This document shows, one piece after another, positions 50,080-59,316 of a stretch of DNA of 64,000 nucleotides. Under the pieces are notes generated by a model. It saw only the letters and a program-made list of their open reading frames with translations. It made no database searches and was not told where the DNA came from. Each line of letters opens with the position of its first letter. Position 1 is the stretch's first letter. A program made the translations under genes and the position numbers. The DNA comes from Agrostemma githago (lineage: Eukaryota; Streptophyta; Magnoliopsida; Caryophyllales; Caryophyllaceae). Location of the stretch: the NCBI GenBank assembly GCA_958450325.1, contig OY288246.1, forward strand, positions 34,466,544 to 34,530,543. The letters are read 5' to 3'.

Positions 50080-53000
50080 GGATTAGTGACCTTAAATAAG
50101 GAAAAGAGTTTAGGGTTGGATTAGGCGGAGCCGCAAAACGGGTACGCCTAATCTAACCCTTAACCCTTTTCCGACCCGTCTTATGTTGTACCCCATCTTT
50201 GAATCACATCCATGACAGGGTTCACCAATAACCATTTGGGGTTCAGTTTCTTTCGGGATTAGTGACCTTGAATAAGAAAAAGGGTTTAGGGTTGGATTAG
50301 GCGGAGCCGCGACGCGGGTACGCCTAATCCAACCCTAACCCCTTTTCCGTTTCGTCTTATGTTGTACCCCATCATTGAATCACATCCACGACAGGGTTCA
50401 CCAATACCCTTTTAGGGTTCAGTTTCTTGCGGGATTAGTGACCTTAAATAAGGAAAAGGGTTTAGGGTTGGATTAGGCAGAGCCACGAAGCGGGTACGCC
50501 TAATCCAACCCTATACCCTTTTCCGTTTCGTCTTATGTTGTACCCCATCATTGAATCACATCCACGACAGGGTTCACCAATACCCTCTTGGGGTTCAGTT
50601 TCTTGCGGGATTAGTGACCTTAAATAAGGAAAAGGGTTTAGGGTTGGATTAGGTGGAGCCGCGAAGTGGGTATGCCTAATCCAACCCTAAACCCTTTTCC
50701 GTCCCGTCTTATTCTGTACCCCATCTTTGAATCACATCCACGACAGGGTTCACCAATACCCTTTTAGGGTTTAGTTTCTTGCGGGATTAGTGACCTTAAA
50801 TAAGGAAAAGGGTTTAGGGTTGGATTAGGCGGAGCCGCGAAGCGGGTTCGCCTAATCCAACCATAAACCCTTTTCCGTCCCGTCTTATGTTGTACCCCAT
50901 CTTTTAATCACATCCACGACAGGGTTCACCAATATCCTTTTAGGGTTCAGTTTCTTGCGGGATTAGTGACCTTGAATAAGGAAAATGGTTTGGGGTTGGA
51001 TTAGGCGGAGGCGCAAAGAGGGTACGCCTAATCCAACCCTAAACCCTTTTCCGTCCTGTCTTATGTTGTACCCCATCTTTGAATCACATCCACGACAGGG
51101 TTCACCAATACCCTTTTAGGGTTCAGTTTCTTGCGGGATTAGTGACCTTGAATAAGGAAAAGGGTTTAGGGTTGGATTAGGCGGAGCCGCGAAGCGGGTA
51201 CGCCTAATCTAACCCTAAACCCTTTTCCGTCCCGTCTTATATACTGTACCCCATCTTTGAATCACATCCACGACAGGGTTAACCAATAACCTCTTAGGGT
51301 TCAGTTTCTTGTGGGATTAGTGACTTTAAATAAGGAAAAGGGTTTAGGGTTGGATTAGGCGGAGCCGCGAAGCGGGTTCGCCTTATCCAACCCTAAACCC
51401 TTTTCCGTTCCGTCTTATGTTGTACCCCATATTTGAATCACATCCACGACTGGGTTCACCCATACCCATTTAGGGTTCAGTTTCTTTCGGGATTAGTGAC
51501 CTTGAATAAGAAAAAGGGTTTAGGGTTGGATTAGGCGGAGCCGCGAAGCGGGTCCGCCTAATCCAACCCTAACCCCTTTTCCGTCCCGTCTTATGTTGTA
51601 CCCCATCTTTGATTCACATCCAAGACAGGGTTCACCAATAACCATTTAGGGTTCAGTTTCTTTCGGGATTGGTGACCTTGAATAAGAAAAAGGGTTTAGG
51701 GTTGAATTAGGCGGAGCCGCGTAGCGGGTACGCCTAATCCAACCCTAAACCCTTTTCCGTCCCGTCTTATGCTGTACCCCATCTTTGAATCACATCCACG
51801 ACAGGGTTCACCAACACCCTTTTGGAGTTCAGTTTCTTGCGGGATTAGTGACCTTAAATAAGGAAAAGAGTTTAGGGTTGGATTAGGCGGAGCCGCGAAA
51901 CGGGTACCCCTAATCTAACCCTTAACCCTTTTCCGACCCGTCTTATGTTGTACCCCATCTTTGAATCACATCCATGACAGGGTTCACCAATAACCATTTG
52001 GGGTTCAGTTTCTTTCGGGATTAGTGACCTTGAATAAGAAAAAGGGTTTAGGGTTTGATTAGGCGGAGCCGCGACGCGGGTACGCCTAATCCAACCCTAA
52101 CCCCTTTTCCGTTTCGTCTTATGTTGTACCCCATCATTGAATCACATCCACGACAGGGTTCACCAATACCCTTTTAGGGTTCAGTTTCTTGCGGGATTAG
52201 TGACCTTAAATAAGGAAAAGGGTTTAGCGTTGGATTAGGCAGAGCCACGAAGCGGGTACGCCTAATCCAACCCTATACCCTTTTCCATTTCGTCTTATGT
52301 TGTACCCCATCATTGAATCACATCCACGACAGGGTTCACCAATACCCTCTTGGGGTTAAGTTTCTTGCGGGATTAGTGACCTTAAATAAGGAAAAGGGTT
52401 TAGGGTTGGATTAGGTGGAGCCGCGAAGCGGGTACGCCTAATCCAACCCTAAACCCTTTTCCGTCCCGTCTTATGCTGTACCCCTTCTTTGAATCACATC
52501 CACGACAGGGTTCACCAATACCCTTTTAGGGTTCAGTTTCTTGCGGGATTAGTGACCTTAAATAAGGAAAAGGGTTTAGGGTTGGATTAGGCGGAGCCGC
52601 GAAGCGGGTACGCCTAATCCAACCGTAAACCCTTTTCCGTCCCGTCTTATGTTGTACCCCATCTTTTAATCACATCCACGACAGGGTTCACCAATATCCT
52701 TTTAGGGTTCAGTTTCTTGCGGGATTAGTGACCTTGAATAAGGAAAATGGTTTGGGGTTGGATTAGGCGGAGGCGCAAAGAGGGTACGCCTAATCCAACC
52801 CTAAACCCTTTTCCGTCCCGTCTTATGTTGTACCCCATCTTTGAATCACATCCACGACAGGGTTCACCAATACCCTTTTAGGGTTCAGTTTCTTGCGGGA
52901 TTAGTGACCTTGAATAAGGAAAAGGGTTTAGGGTTGGATTAGGCGGAGCCGCGAAGCGGGTACGCCTAATCTAACCCTAAACCCTTTTCCGTCCCGTCTT

Positions 53001-53600
53001 ATATACTGTACCCCATCTTTGAATCACATCCACGACAGGGTTAACCAATAACCTCTTAGGGTTCAGTTTCTTGTGGGATTAGTGACTTTAAATAAGGAAA
53101 AGGGTTTAGGGTTGGATTAGGCGGAGCCGCGAAGCGGGTTCGCCTTATCCAACCCTAAACCCTTTTCCGTTCCGTCTTATGTTGTACCCCATATTTGAAT
53201 CACATCCACGACAGGGTTCACCCATACCCATTTAGGGTTCAGTTTCTTTCGGGATTAGTGACCTTGAATAAGAAAAAGGGTTTAGGGTTGGATTAGGCGG
53301 AGCCGCGAAGCGGGTACGCCTAATCCAACCCTAACCCCTTTTCCGTCCCGTCTTATGTTGTACCCCATCTTTGATTCACATCCAAGACAGGGTTCACCAA
53401 TAACCATTTAGGGTTCAGTTTCTTTCGGGATTGGTGACCTTGAATATGAAAAAGGGTTTAGGGTTGAATTAGGCGGAGCCGCGAAGCGGGTACGCCTAAT
53501 CCAACCCAAAACCCTTTTCCGTCCCGTCTTATGCTGTACCCCATCTTTGAATCACATCCACGACAGGGTTCACCAACACCCTTTTGGAGTTCAGTTTCTT
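50080..53600 (+). repeat. 1762-bp higher-order repeat, 2 copies (10 monomers)
   Basis: GGAGGCGCAAAGAGGG recurs at 51007 and 52769, GACGCGGGTACG at 50311 and 52073, and TATATACTG at 51238 and 53000, all 1762 bp apart (10 x 176 + 2). A related unit with GGAGGCGC near 57710 and 61855 shows that the same monomer order was used again further right. Confidence 0.88.
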
Positions 53601-56600
53601 GCGGGATTAGTGACCTTAAATAAGGAAAAGAGTTTAGGGTTGGATTAGGCGGAGCCGCGAAACGGGTACGCCTAATCCAACCCTAACCCCTTTTCCGTCC
53701 CGTCTTATGTTGTACCCCATCTTTGAATCACATCCACGACAGGGTTCACCAATAACCATTTGGGGTTCAGTTTCTTTCGGGATTAGTGACCTTGAATAAG
53801 AAAAAGGGTTTAGGGTTGGATTAGGCGGAGCCACGAAGCGGGTACGCCTAATCCAACCCTAAACCCTTTTCCGTTTCGTCTTATGTTGTACCCCATCATT
53901 GAATCACATCCACGACAGGGTTCACCAATACCCTTTTAGGGTTCAGTTTCTTGCGGGATTAGTGACCTTAAATAAGGAAAAGGGTTAAGGGTTGGATTAG
54001 GCAGAGCCACGAAGCGGGTATGCCTAATCCAACCCTATACCCTTTTCCGTTTCGTCTTATGTTGTACCCCATCATTGAATCACATCCACGACAGGGTTCA
54101 CCAATACCCTTTTAGGGTTCAGTTTCTTGCGGGATTAGTGACCTTAAATAAGGAAAAGGGTTTAGGGTTGGATTAGGCAGAGCCACGAAGCGGGTACGCC
54201 TAATCCAACCCTATACCCTTTTCCGTTTTGTCTTATGTTGTACCCCATCATTGAATCACATCCACGACAGGGTTCACCAATACCCTCTTGGGGTTCAGTT
54301 TCTTGCGGGATTAGTGACCTTAAATAAGGAAAAGGGTTTAGGGTTGGATTAGGTGGAGCCGCGAAGCGGGTACGCCTAATCCAACCCTAAACCCTTTTCC
54401 GTCCCGTCTTATGCTGTACCCCATCTTTGAATCACATCCACGACAGGGTTCACCAATACCCTTTTAGGGTTCAGTTTCTTGCGGGATTAGTGACCTTAAA
54501 TAAGGAAAAGGGTTTAGGGTTGGATTAGGCGGAGCCGCGAAGCGGGTTCGCCTTATCCAACCCTAAACCCTTTTCCGTTCCGTCTTATGTTGTACCCCAT
54601 ATTTGAATCACATCCACGACAGGGTTCACCCATACCCATTTAGGGTTCAGTTTCTTTCGGGATTAGTGACCTTGAATAAGAAAAAGGGTTTAGGGTTGGA
54701 TTAGGCGGAGCCGCGAAGCGGGTACGCCTAATCCAACCCTAACCCCTTTTCCGTCCCGTCTTATGTTGTACCCCATCTTTGATTCACATCCAAGACAGGG
54801 TTCACCAATAACCATTTAGGGTTCAGTTTCTTTCGGGATTGGTGACCTTGAATATGAAAAAGGGTTTAGGGTTGAATTAGGCGGAGCCGCGAAGCGGGTA
54901 CGCCTAATCCAACCCAAAACCCTTTTCCGTCCCGTCTTATGCTGTACCCCATCTTTGAATCACATCCACGACAGGGTTCACCAACACCCTTTTGGAGTTC
55001 AGTTTCTTGCGGGATTAGTGACCTTAAATAAGGAAAAGAGTTTAGGGTTGGATTAGGCGGAGCCGCGAAACGGGTACGCCTAATCCAACCCTAACCCCTT
55101 TTCCGTCCCGTCTTATGTTGTACCCCATCTTTGAATCACATCCACGACAGGGTTCACCAATAACCATTTGGGGTTCAGTTTCTTTCGGGATTAGTGACCT
55201 TGAATAAGAAAAAGGGTTTAGGGTTGGATTAGGCGGAGCCACGAAGCGGGTACGCCTAATCCAACCCTAAACCCTTTTCCGTTTCGTCTTATGTTGTACC
55301 CCATCATTGAATCATATCCACGACAGGGTTCACCAATACCCTTTTAGGGTTCAGTTTCTTGCGGGATTAGTGACCTTAAATAAGGAAAAGGGTTAAGGGT
55401 TGGATTAGGCAGAGCCACGAAGCGGGTATGCCTAATCCAACCCTATACCCTTTTCCGTTTCGTCTTATGTTGTACCCCATCATTGAATCACATCCACGAC
55501 AGGGTTCACCAATACCCTTTTAGGGTTCAGTTTCTTGCGGGATTAGTGACCTTAAATAAGGAAAAGGGTTTAGGGTTGGATTAGGCAGAGCCACGAAGCG
55601 GGTACGCCTAATCCAACCCTATACCCTTTTCCGTTTTGTCTTATGTTGTACCCCATCATTGAATCACATCCACGACAGGGTTCACCAATACCCTCTTGGG
55701 GTTCAGTTTCTTGCGGGATTAGTGACCTTAAATAAGGAAAAGGGTTTAGGGTTGGATTAGGTGGAGCCGCGAAGCGGGTACGCCTAATCCAACCCTAAAC
55801 CCTTTTCCGTCCCGTCTTATGCTGTACCCCATCTTTGAATCACATCCACGACAGGGTTCACCAATACCCTTTTAGGGTTCAGTTTCTTGCGGGATTAGTG
55901 ACCTTAAATAAGGAAAAGGGTTTAGGGTTGGATTAGGCGGAGCCGCGAAGCGGGTACGCCTAATCTAACCCTAAACCCTTTTCCGTCCCGTCTTATATAC
56001 TGTACCCCATCTTTGAATCACATCCACGACAGGGTTAACCAATAACCTCTTAGGGTTCAGTTTCTTGTGGGATTAGTGACTTTAAATAAGGAAAAGGGTT
56101 TAGGTTTGGATTAGGCGGAGCCGCGAAGCGGGTTCGCCTTATCCAACCCTAAACCCTTTTCCGTTCCGTCTTATGTTGTACCCCATATTTGAATCACATC
56201 CACGACAGGGTTCACCCATACCCATTTAGCGTTCAGTTTCTTTCGGGATTAGTGACCTTGAATAAGAAAAAGGGTTTAGGGTTGGATTAGGCGGAGCCGC
56301 GAAGCGGGTACGCCTAATCCAACCCTAACCCCTTTTCCGTCCCGTCTTATGTTGTACCCCATCTTTGATTCACATCCAAGACAGGGTTCACCAATAACCA
56401 TTTAGGGTTCAGTTTCTTTCGGGATTGGTGACCTTGAATAAGAAAAAGGGTTTAGGGTTGAATTAGGCGGAGCCGCGAAGCGGGTACGCCTAATCCAACC
56501 CAAAACCCTTTTCCGTCCCGTCTTATGCTGTACCCCATCTTTGAATCACATCCACGACAGGGTTCACCAACACCCTTTTGGAGTTCAGTTTCTTGCGGGA

Positions 56601-57995
56601 TTAGTGACCTTAAATAAGGAAAAGAGTTTAGGGTTGGATTAGGCGGAGCCGCGAAACGGGTACGCCTAATCTAACCCTTAACCCTTTTCCGACCCGTCTT
56701 ATGTTGTACCCCATCTTTGAATCACATCCACGACAGGGTTCACCAATAACCATTTGGGGTTCAGTTTCTTTCGGGATTAGTGACCTTGAATAAGAAAAAG
56801 GGTTTAGGGTTGGATTAGGCGGAGCCACGAAGCGGGTACGCCTAATCCAACCCTAAACCCTTTTCCGTTTCGTCTTATGTTGTACCCCATCATTGAATCA
56901 CATCCACGACAGGGTTCACCAATACCCTTTTAGGGTTCAGTTTCTTGCGGGATTAGTGACCTTAAATAAGGAAAAGGGTTAAGGGTTGGATTAGGCAGAG
57001 CCACGAAGCGGGTATGCCTAATCCAACCCTATACCCTTTTCCGTTTCGTCTTATGTTGTACCCCATCATTGAATCACATCCACGACAGGGTTCACCAATA
57101 CCCTTTTAGGGTTCAGTTTCTTGCGGGATTAGTGACCTTAAATAAGGAAAAGGGTTTAGGGTTGGATTAGGCAGAGCCACGAAGCGGGTACGCCTAATCC
57201 AACCCTATACCCTTTTCCGTTTTGTCTTATGTTGTACCCCATCATTGAATCACATCCACGACAGGGTTCACCAATACCCTCTTGGGGTTCAGTTTCTTGC
57301 GGGATTAGTGACCTTAAATAAGGAAAAGGGTTTAGGGTTGGATTAGGTGGAGCCGCGAAGCGGGTACGCCTAATCCAACCCTAAACCCTTTTCCGTCCCG
57401 TCTTATGCTGTACCCCATCTTTGAATCACATCCACGACAGGGTTCACCAATACCCTTTTAGGGTTCAGTTTCTTGCGGGATTAGTGACCTTAAATAAGGA
57501 AAAGGGTTTAGGGTTGGATTAGGCGGAGCCGCGAAGCGGGTACGCCTAATCCAACCGTAAACCCTTTTCCGTCCCGTCTTATGTTGTACCCCATCTTTTA
57601 ATCACATCCACGACAGGGTTCACCAATATCCTTTTAGGGTTCAGTTTCTTGCGGGATTAGTGACCTTGAATAGGGAAAATGGTTTGGGGTTGGATTAGGC
57701 GGAGGCGCAAAGAGGGTACGCCTAATCCAACCCTAAACCCTTTTCCGTCCCGTCTTATGTTGTACCCCATCTTTGAATCACATCCACGACAGGGTTCACC
57801 AATACCCTTTTAGGGTTCAGTTTCTTGCGGGATTAGTGACCTTGAATAAGGAAAAGGGTTTAGGGTTGGATTAGGTGGAGCCGCGAAGCGGGTACGCCTA
57901 ATCTAACCCTAAACCCTTTTCCGTCCCGTCTTATATACTGTACCCCATCTTTGAATCACATCCACGACAGGGTTAACCAATAACCTCTTAGGGTT
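53590..57995 (+). repeat. 1408/1586-bp higher-order repeat, about 3 copies (8 and 9 monomers)
   Basis: The same minus-strand satellite frame starts at 53634, 55042 and 56628, offsets of 1408 (8 x 176) and 1586 (9 x 176 + 2). The extra monomer in the second interval includes the TATATACTG variant at 55994. GGGTTAAGGGTTGG and the CCTATACCC right-arm variant recur in each copy. Confidence 0.86.
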
Positions 57996-58146
57996 CAGTT
58001 TCTTGTGGGATTAGTGACTTTAAATAAGGAAAAGGGTTTAGGATTGGATTAGGCGGAGCCGCGAAGCGGGTTCGCCTTATCCAACCCTAAACCCTTTTCC
58101 GTTCCGTCTTATGTTGTACCCCATATTTGAATCACATCCACGACAG

Positions 58147-58151
58147 GGTTC
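58147..58151 (+). repeat. target-site duplication of the Cassandra-type element, left
   Basis: GGTTC immediately before TGAAACACCCC. The same 5 bp follows the element at 59312-59316. An uninterrupted monomer reads GACAGGGTTCACCCATACCC, with GGTTC once. Confidence 0.88.
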
Positions 58152-58191
58152 TGAAACACCCCACATTGATTGAAGATGTCCTATTTATGAG
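58152..58191 (+). repeat. 5' LTR remnant (first 40 bp)
   Basis: These 40 bases, TGAAACACCCCACATTGATT onward to CTATTTATGAG, are identical to 59005-59044, the start of the 3' LTR. At 58192 the match stops abruptly and the remaining 267 bp of LTR, including the 5S-like part, is absent. The intact left end and target duplication show that this is the true 5' terminus of the insertion. Confidence 0.9.
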
Positions 58192-58900
58192 CACTGATAC
58201 CAACTGTAATCCCCTAAAAATTCTAGCCCGATACAGTGGCGGAAACACTGTAGAGTCGGGATTAAAACACACAGAACTATGTCTTAAGAAATTAAATTGG
58301 TAAAGTCCAACGTGCGCCATACATAAAAATGGCTAAAAAAAAATAAAAATAAAACAATCCATAAAAAGGTTAACAATCCTCAAGACATGATTATAAAAAA
58401 AAAACAGCAGGATCCAAGACTGCTTGCTAGCCCACACCCACCGGAAAATAAACACGTATACCTTCCATGTTAAAACATAACAGCCACAATCAGTGGGGAG
58501 CAACGTCAACGTTCTCCCAGCCGTATAACAGGATTTTAAAACAGTAATTACTAATATAGGAAAATAATAAAAATGGAAAACATTAAAACAGCGTAATAAA
58601 ATAAGTTTTAGCGTAAAACAAATTAATTAAAAGGGTTGCCGAAGAAACATAAAGATATTTGCCAACCTGCGTCAATTTATATCGATAATAAATAAAATAA
58701 TCACAATGGCGTTATGGATAGGATTAATGTAGAATCTAGACTTTCACTAGGATAATACTAAAAACTAGTTTCGAGAACTTAGTCAAAACAAATTAGACTT
58801 TGGTCTCTAGCTAGGCAACTCAACTATAACAGGACTGCGTGCAGCGAGGTCCTGGCTTAAGTAATGTATACCCCTCCTGGACACCAACCGTAATTCAGAG
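58192..58900 (-). mobile_element. probable foreign LTR-retrotransposon segment in reverse orientation
   Basis: Read on the minus strand, the left edge ends GGGGATTACA, then GT, then TGGTATCAGTGC. That is the usual layout of an LTR end, a 2-bp spacer and a primer-binding site of initiator tRNA-Met type (PBS complement TGATACCA at 58195-58202; LTR end complement from 58205). The rest is AT-rich non-coding DNA with A runs and no open frame of note, consistent with LTR sequence. I cannot tell which family it belongs to. The right boundary is a guess, set where the sequence becomes GC-richer and more Cassandra-like. It could also be an unusual Cassandra interior. Confidence 0.55.
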
Positions 58901-59004
58901 CAACCCTGCGACCGTGCATTTGACACCTAGCGGGGGTGGATTCTGGGTCAGCGGTTATGCTGCCAGGCGCAACGAGGACGTTGCGCTCTTCAAGTGGGAG
59001 TGAT
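58901..59004 (+). other. Cassandra internal tail
   Basis: GC-richer non-coding sequence (CGGGGGTGGATTCTGGGTCA, AACGAGGACGTTGCGCTC) leading into the polypurine-like stretch and the 3' LTR. The GAGGACG...GTGGGAGTGAT ending looks to me like the 3' part of known Cassandra interiors, which is recall rather than an alignment. The left limit is uncertain. Confidence 0.5.
58992..59003 (+). promoter_or_regulatory. polypurine-tract-like sequence
   Basis: AAGTGGGAGTGA lies one base before the 3' LTR. It is purine-rich and in the right place to prime plus-strand DNA synthesis, though it contains two T residues and is not a perfect tract. Its position supports + orientation for the element. Confidence 0.5.
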
Positions 59005-59112
59005 TGAAACACCCCACATTGATTGAAGATGTCCTATTTATGAGTTTTGCTTAAAGGGATTTGAAGTACTACTCATATCAATAAAGTGCACTTTCTTTTC
59101 TGGTTTGCCCAT

Positions 59113-59180
59113 GATAAGAACTCCACAGTTAAGCGTGCTTGAGTGGGAGCAATCTTAGGATGGGTGACCTCCTGGGAAGG
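59113..59180 (+). ncRNA. 5S rRNA-derived module of the Cassandra LTR
   Basis: The stretch from GATAAGAACTCC through CAGTTAAGCGTGCTTGAG to GGATGGGTGACCTCCTGGG matches the conserved plant 5S rRNA core in order and spacing. It has several substitutions, for example GAGTGGGAGCAATC where the rRNA has GGGCGAGAGTAGTAC. Weak similarity extends upstream to about 59083, and the 5S 3' end is displaced to about 59224. In Cassandra elements such modules can drive RNA polymerase III transcription. This is not a ribosomal 5S gene: the 5' end is degraded and the 3' end split. Confidence 0.85.
59131..59177 (+). promoter_or_regulatory. 5S-type internal control region (Pol III)
   Basis: A-box-like AAGCGTGCTTGAG at 59131-59143 and C-box-like GGATGGGTGACCTCCTGGGA from 59158, separated as in plant 5S genes. 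The intermediate element is degraded (GCAATC). The boxes look good enough to bind TFIIIA, but activity is inferred from family knowledge only. Confidence 0.65.
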
Positions 59181-59311
59181 TTTCCAGGATGCACATGAGT
59201 GAGGACAAAATGTGCTGGAAAGGACTCGTGTTGGTCTGTGGGACCAGTACAAAGCCTGGCGAGCTACCGCGGTTAGCATTTCCGGTCCTAGGATTGGGCC
59301 GGGGTGTTACA

Positions 59312-59316
59312 GGTTC
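59312..59316 (+). repeat. target-site duplication of the Cassandra-type element, right
   Basis: GGTTC directly after TGTTACA; the satellite resumes with ACCCATACCCATTTAGGG. Confidence 0.88.

Larger units (their letters stand above)
47190..58146 (+). repeat. 176-bp satellite array, central-right block
   Basis: Uninterrupted head-to-tail satellite of the same family and orientation as the left block. It is rich in a 178-bp variant that reads TATATACTG where other monomers read TATGCTG or TATGTTG, and it contains two truncated monomers with an inverted palindrome loop (48271 and 49245). HOR lengths inside it are 974, 1762, 1408 and 1586 bp. No gene is present; the minus-strand frames at 53634, 55042 and 56628 are the same satellite frame repeated at HOR spacing. 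Confidence 0.97.
58152..59311 (+). mobile_element. Cassandra-type TRIM retrotransposon, rearranged
   Basis: A 1160-bp insertion starting TGAAACACCCC and ending GGGCCGGGGTGTTACA (TG...CA ends), flanked by a 5-bp target duplication GGTTC, as LTR retrotransposon integration leaves. The 3' LTR (59005-59311) carries a 5S rRNA-like segment, the hallmark of Cassandra terminal-repeat retrotransposons in miniature. These encode no protein and move with enzymes from other elements. A purine-rich stretch before 59005 supports + orientation. The 5' LTR keeps only 40 bp, and the interior is longer than usual and starts with sequence that looks like another retrotransposon in reverse orientation. The frames 58132-58320 and 59073-59279 (minus) are not genes. 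Confidence 0.88.
59005..59311 (+). repeat. 3' LTR of the Cassandra-type element (307 bp)
   Basis: The LTR begins TGAAACACCCCACATTG and ends GGCCGGGGTGTTACA, with the near-inverted ends TGAAACACCCC and GGGGTGTTACA. The length is in the range usual for Cassandra LTRs. It contains the 5S-derived module in sense orientation and, after it, the segment GGACTCGTGTTGGTCTGTGG, which retains a shadow of the 5S 3' end. The LTR is complete, so this end of the element looks structurally intact. Confidence 0.88.

Noticed and set aside
58132..58320. Minus-strand 62-codon open frame at the left edge of the Cassandra element
   Set aside because: It spans satellite, LTR remnant and the foreign segment, so it is an accident of the insertion junctions.
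59113..59180. A genuine 5S rRNA gene
   Set aside because: The 5' third is degraded, the 3' end is displaced and the segment sits inside an LTR with TG...CA ends and a target duplication.
59073..59279. Minus-strand 68-codon open frame in the 3' LTR
   Set aside because: It lies antisense to the 5S-derived module; Cassandra LTRs are non-coding.
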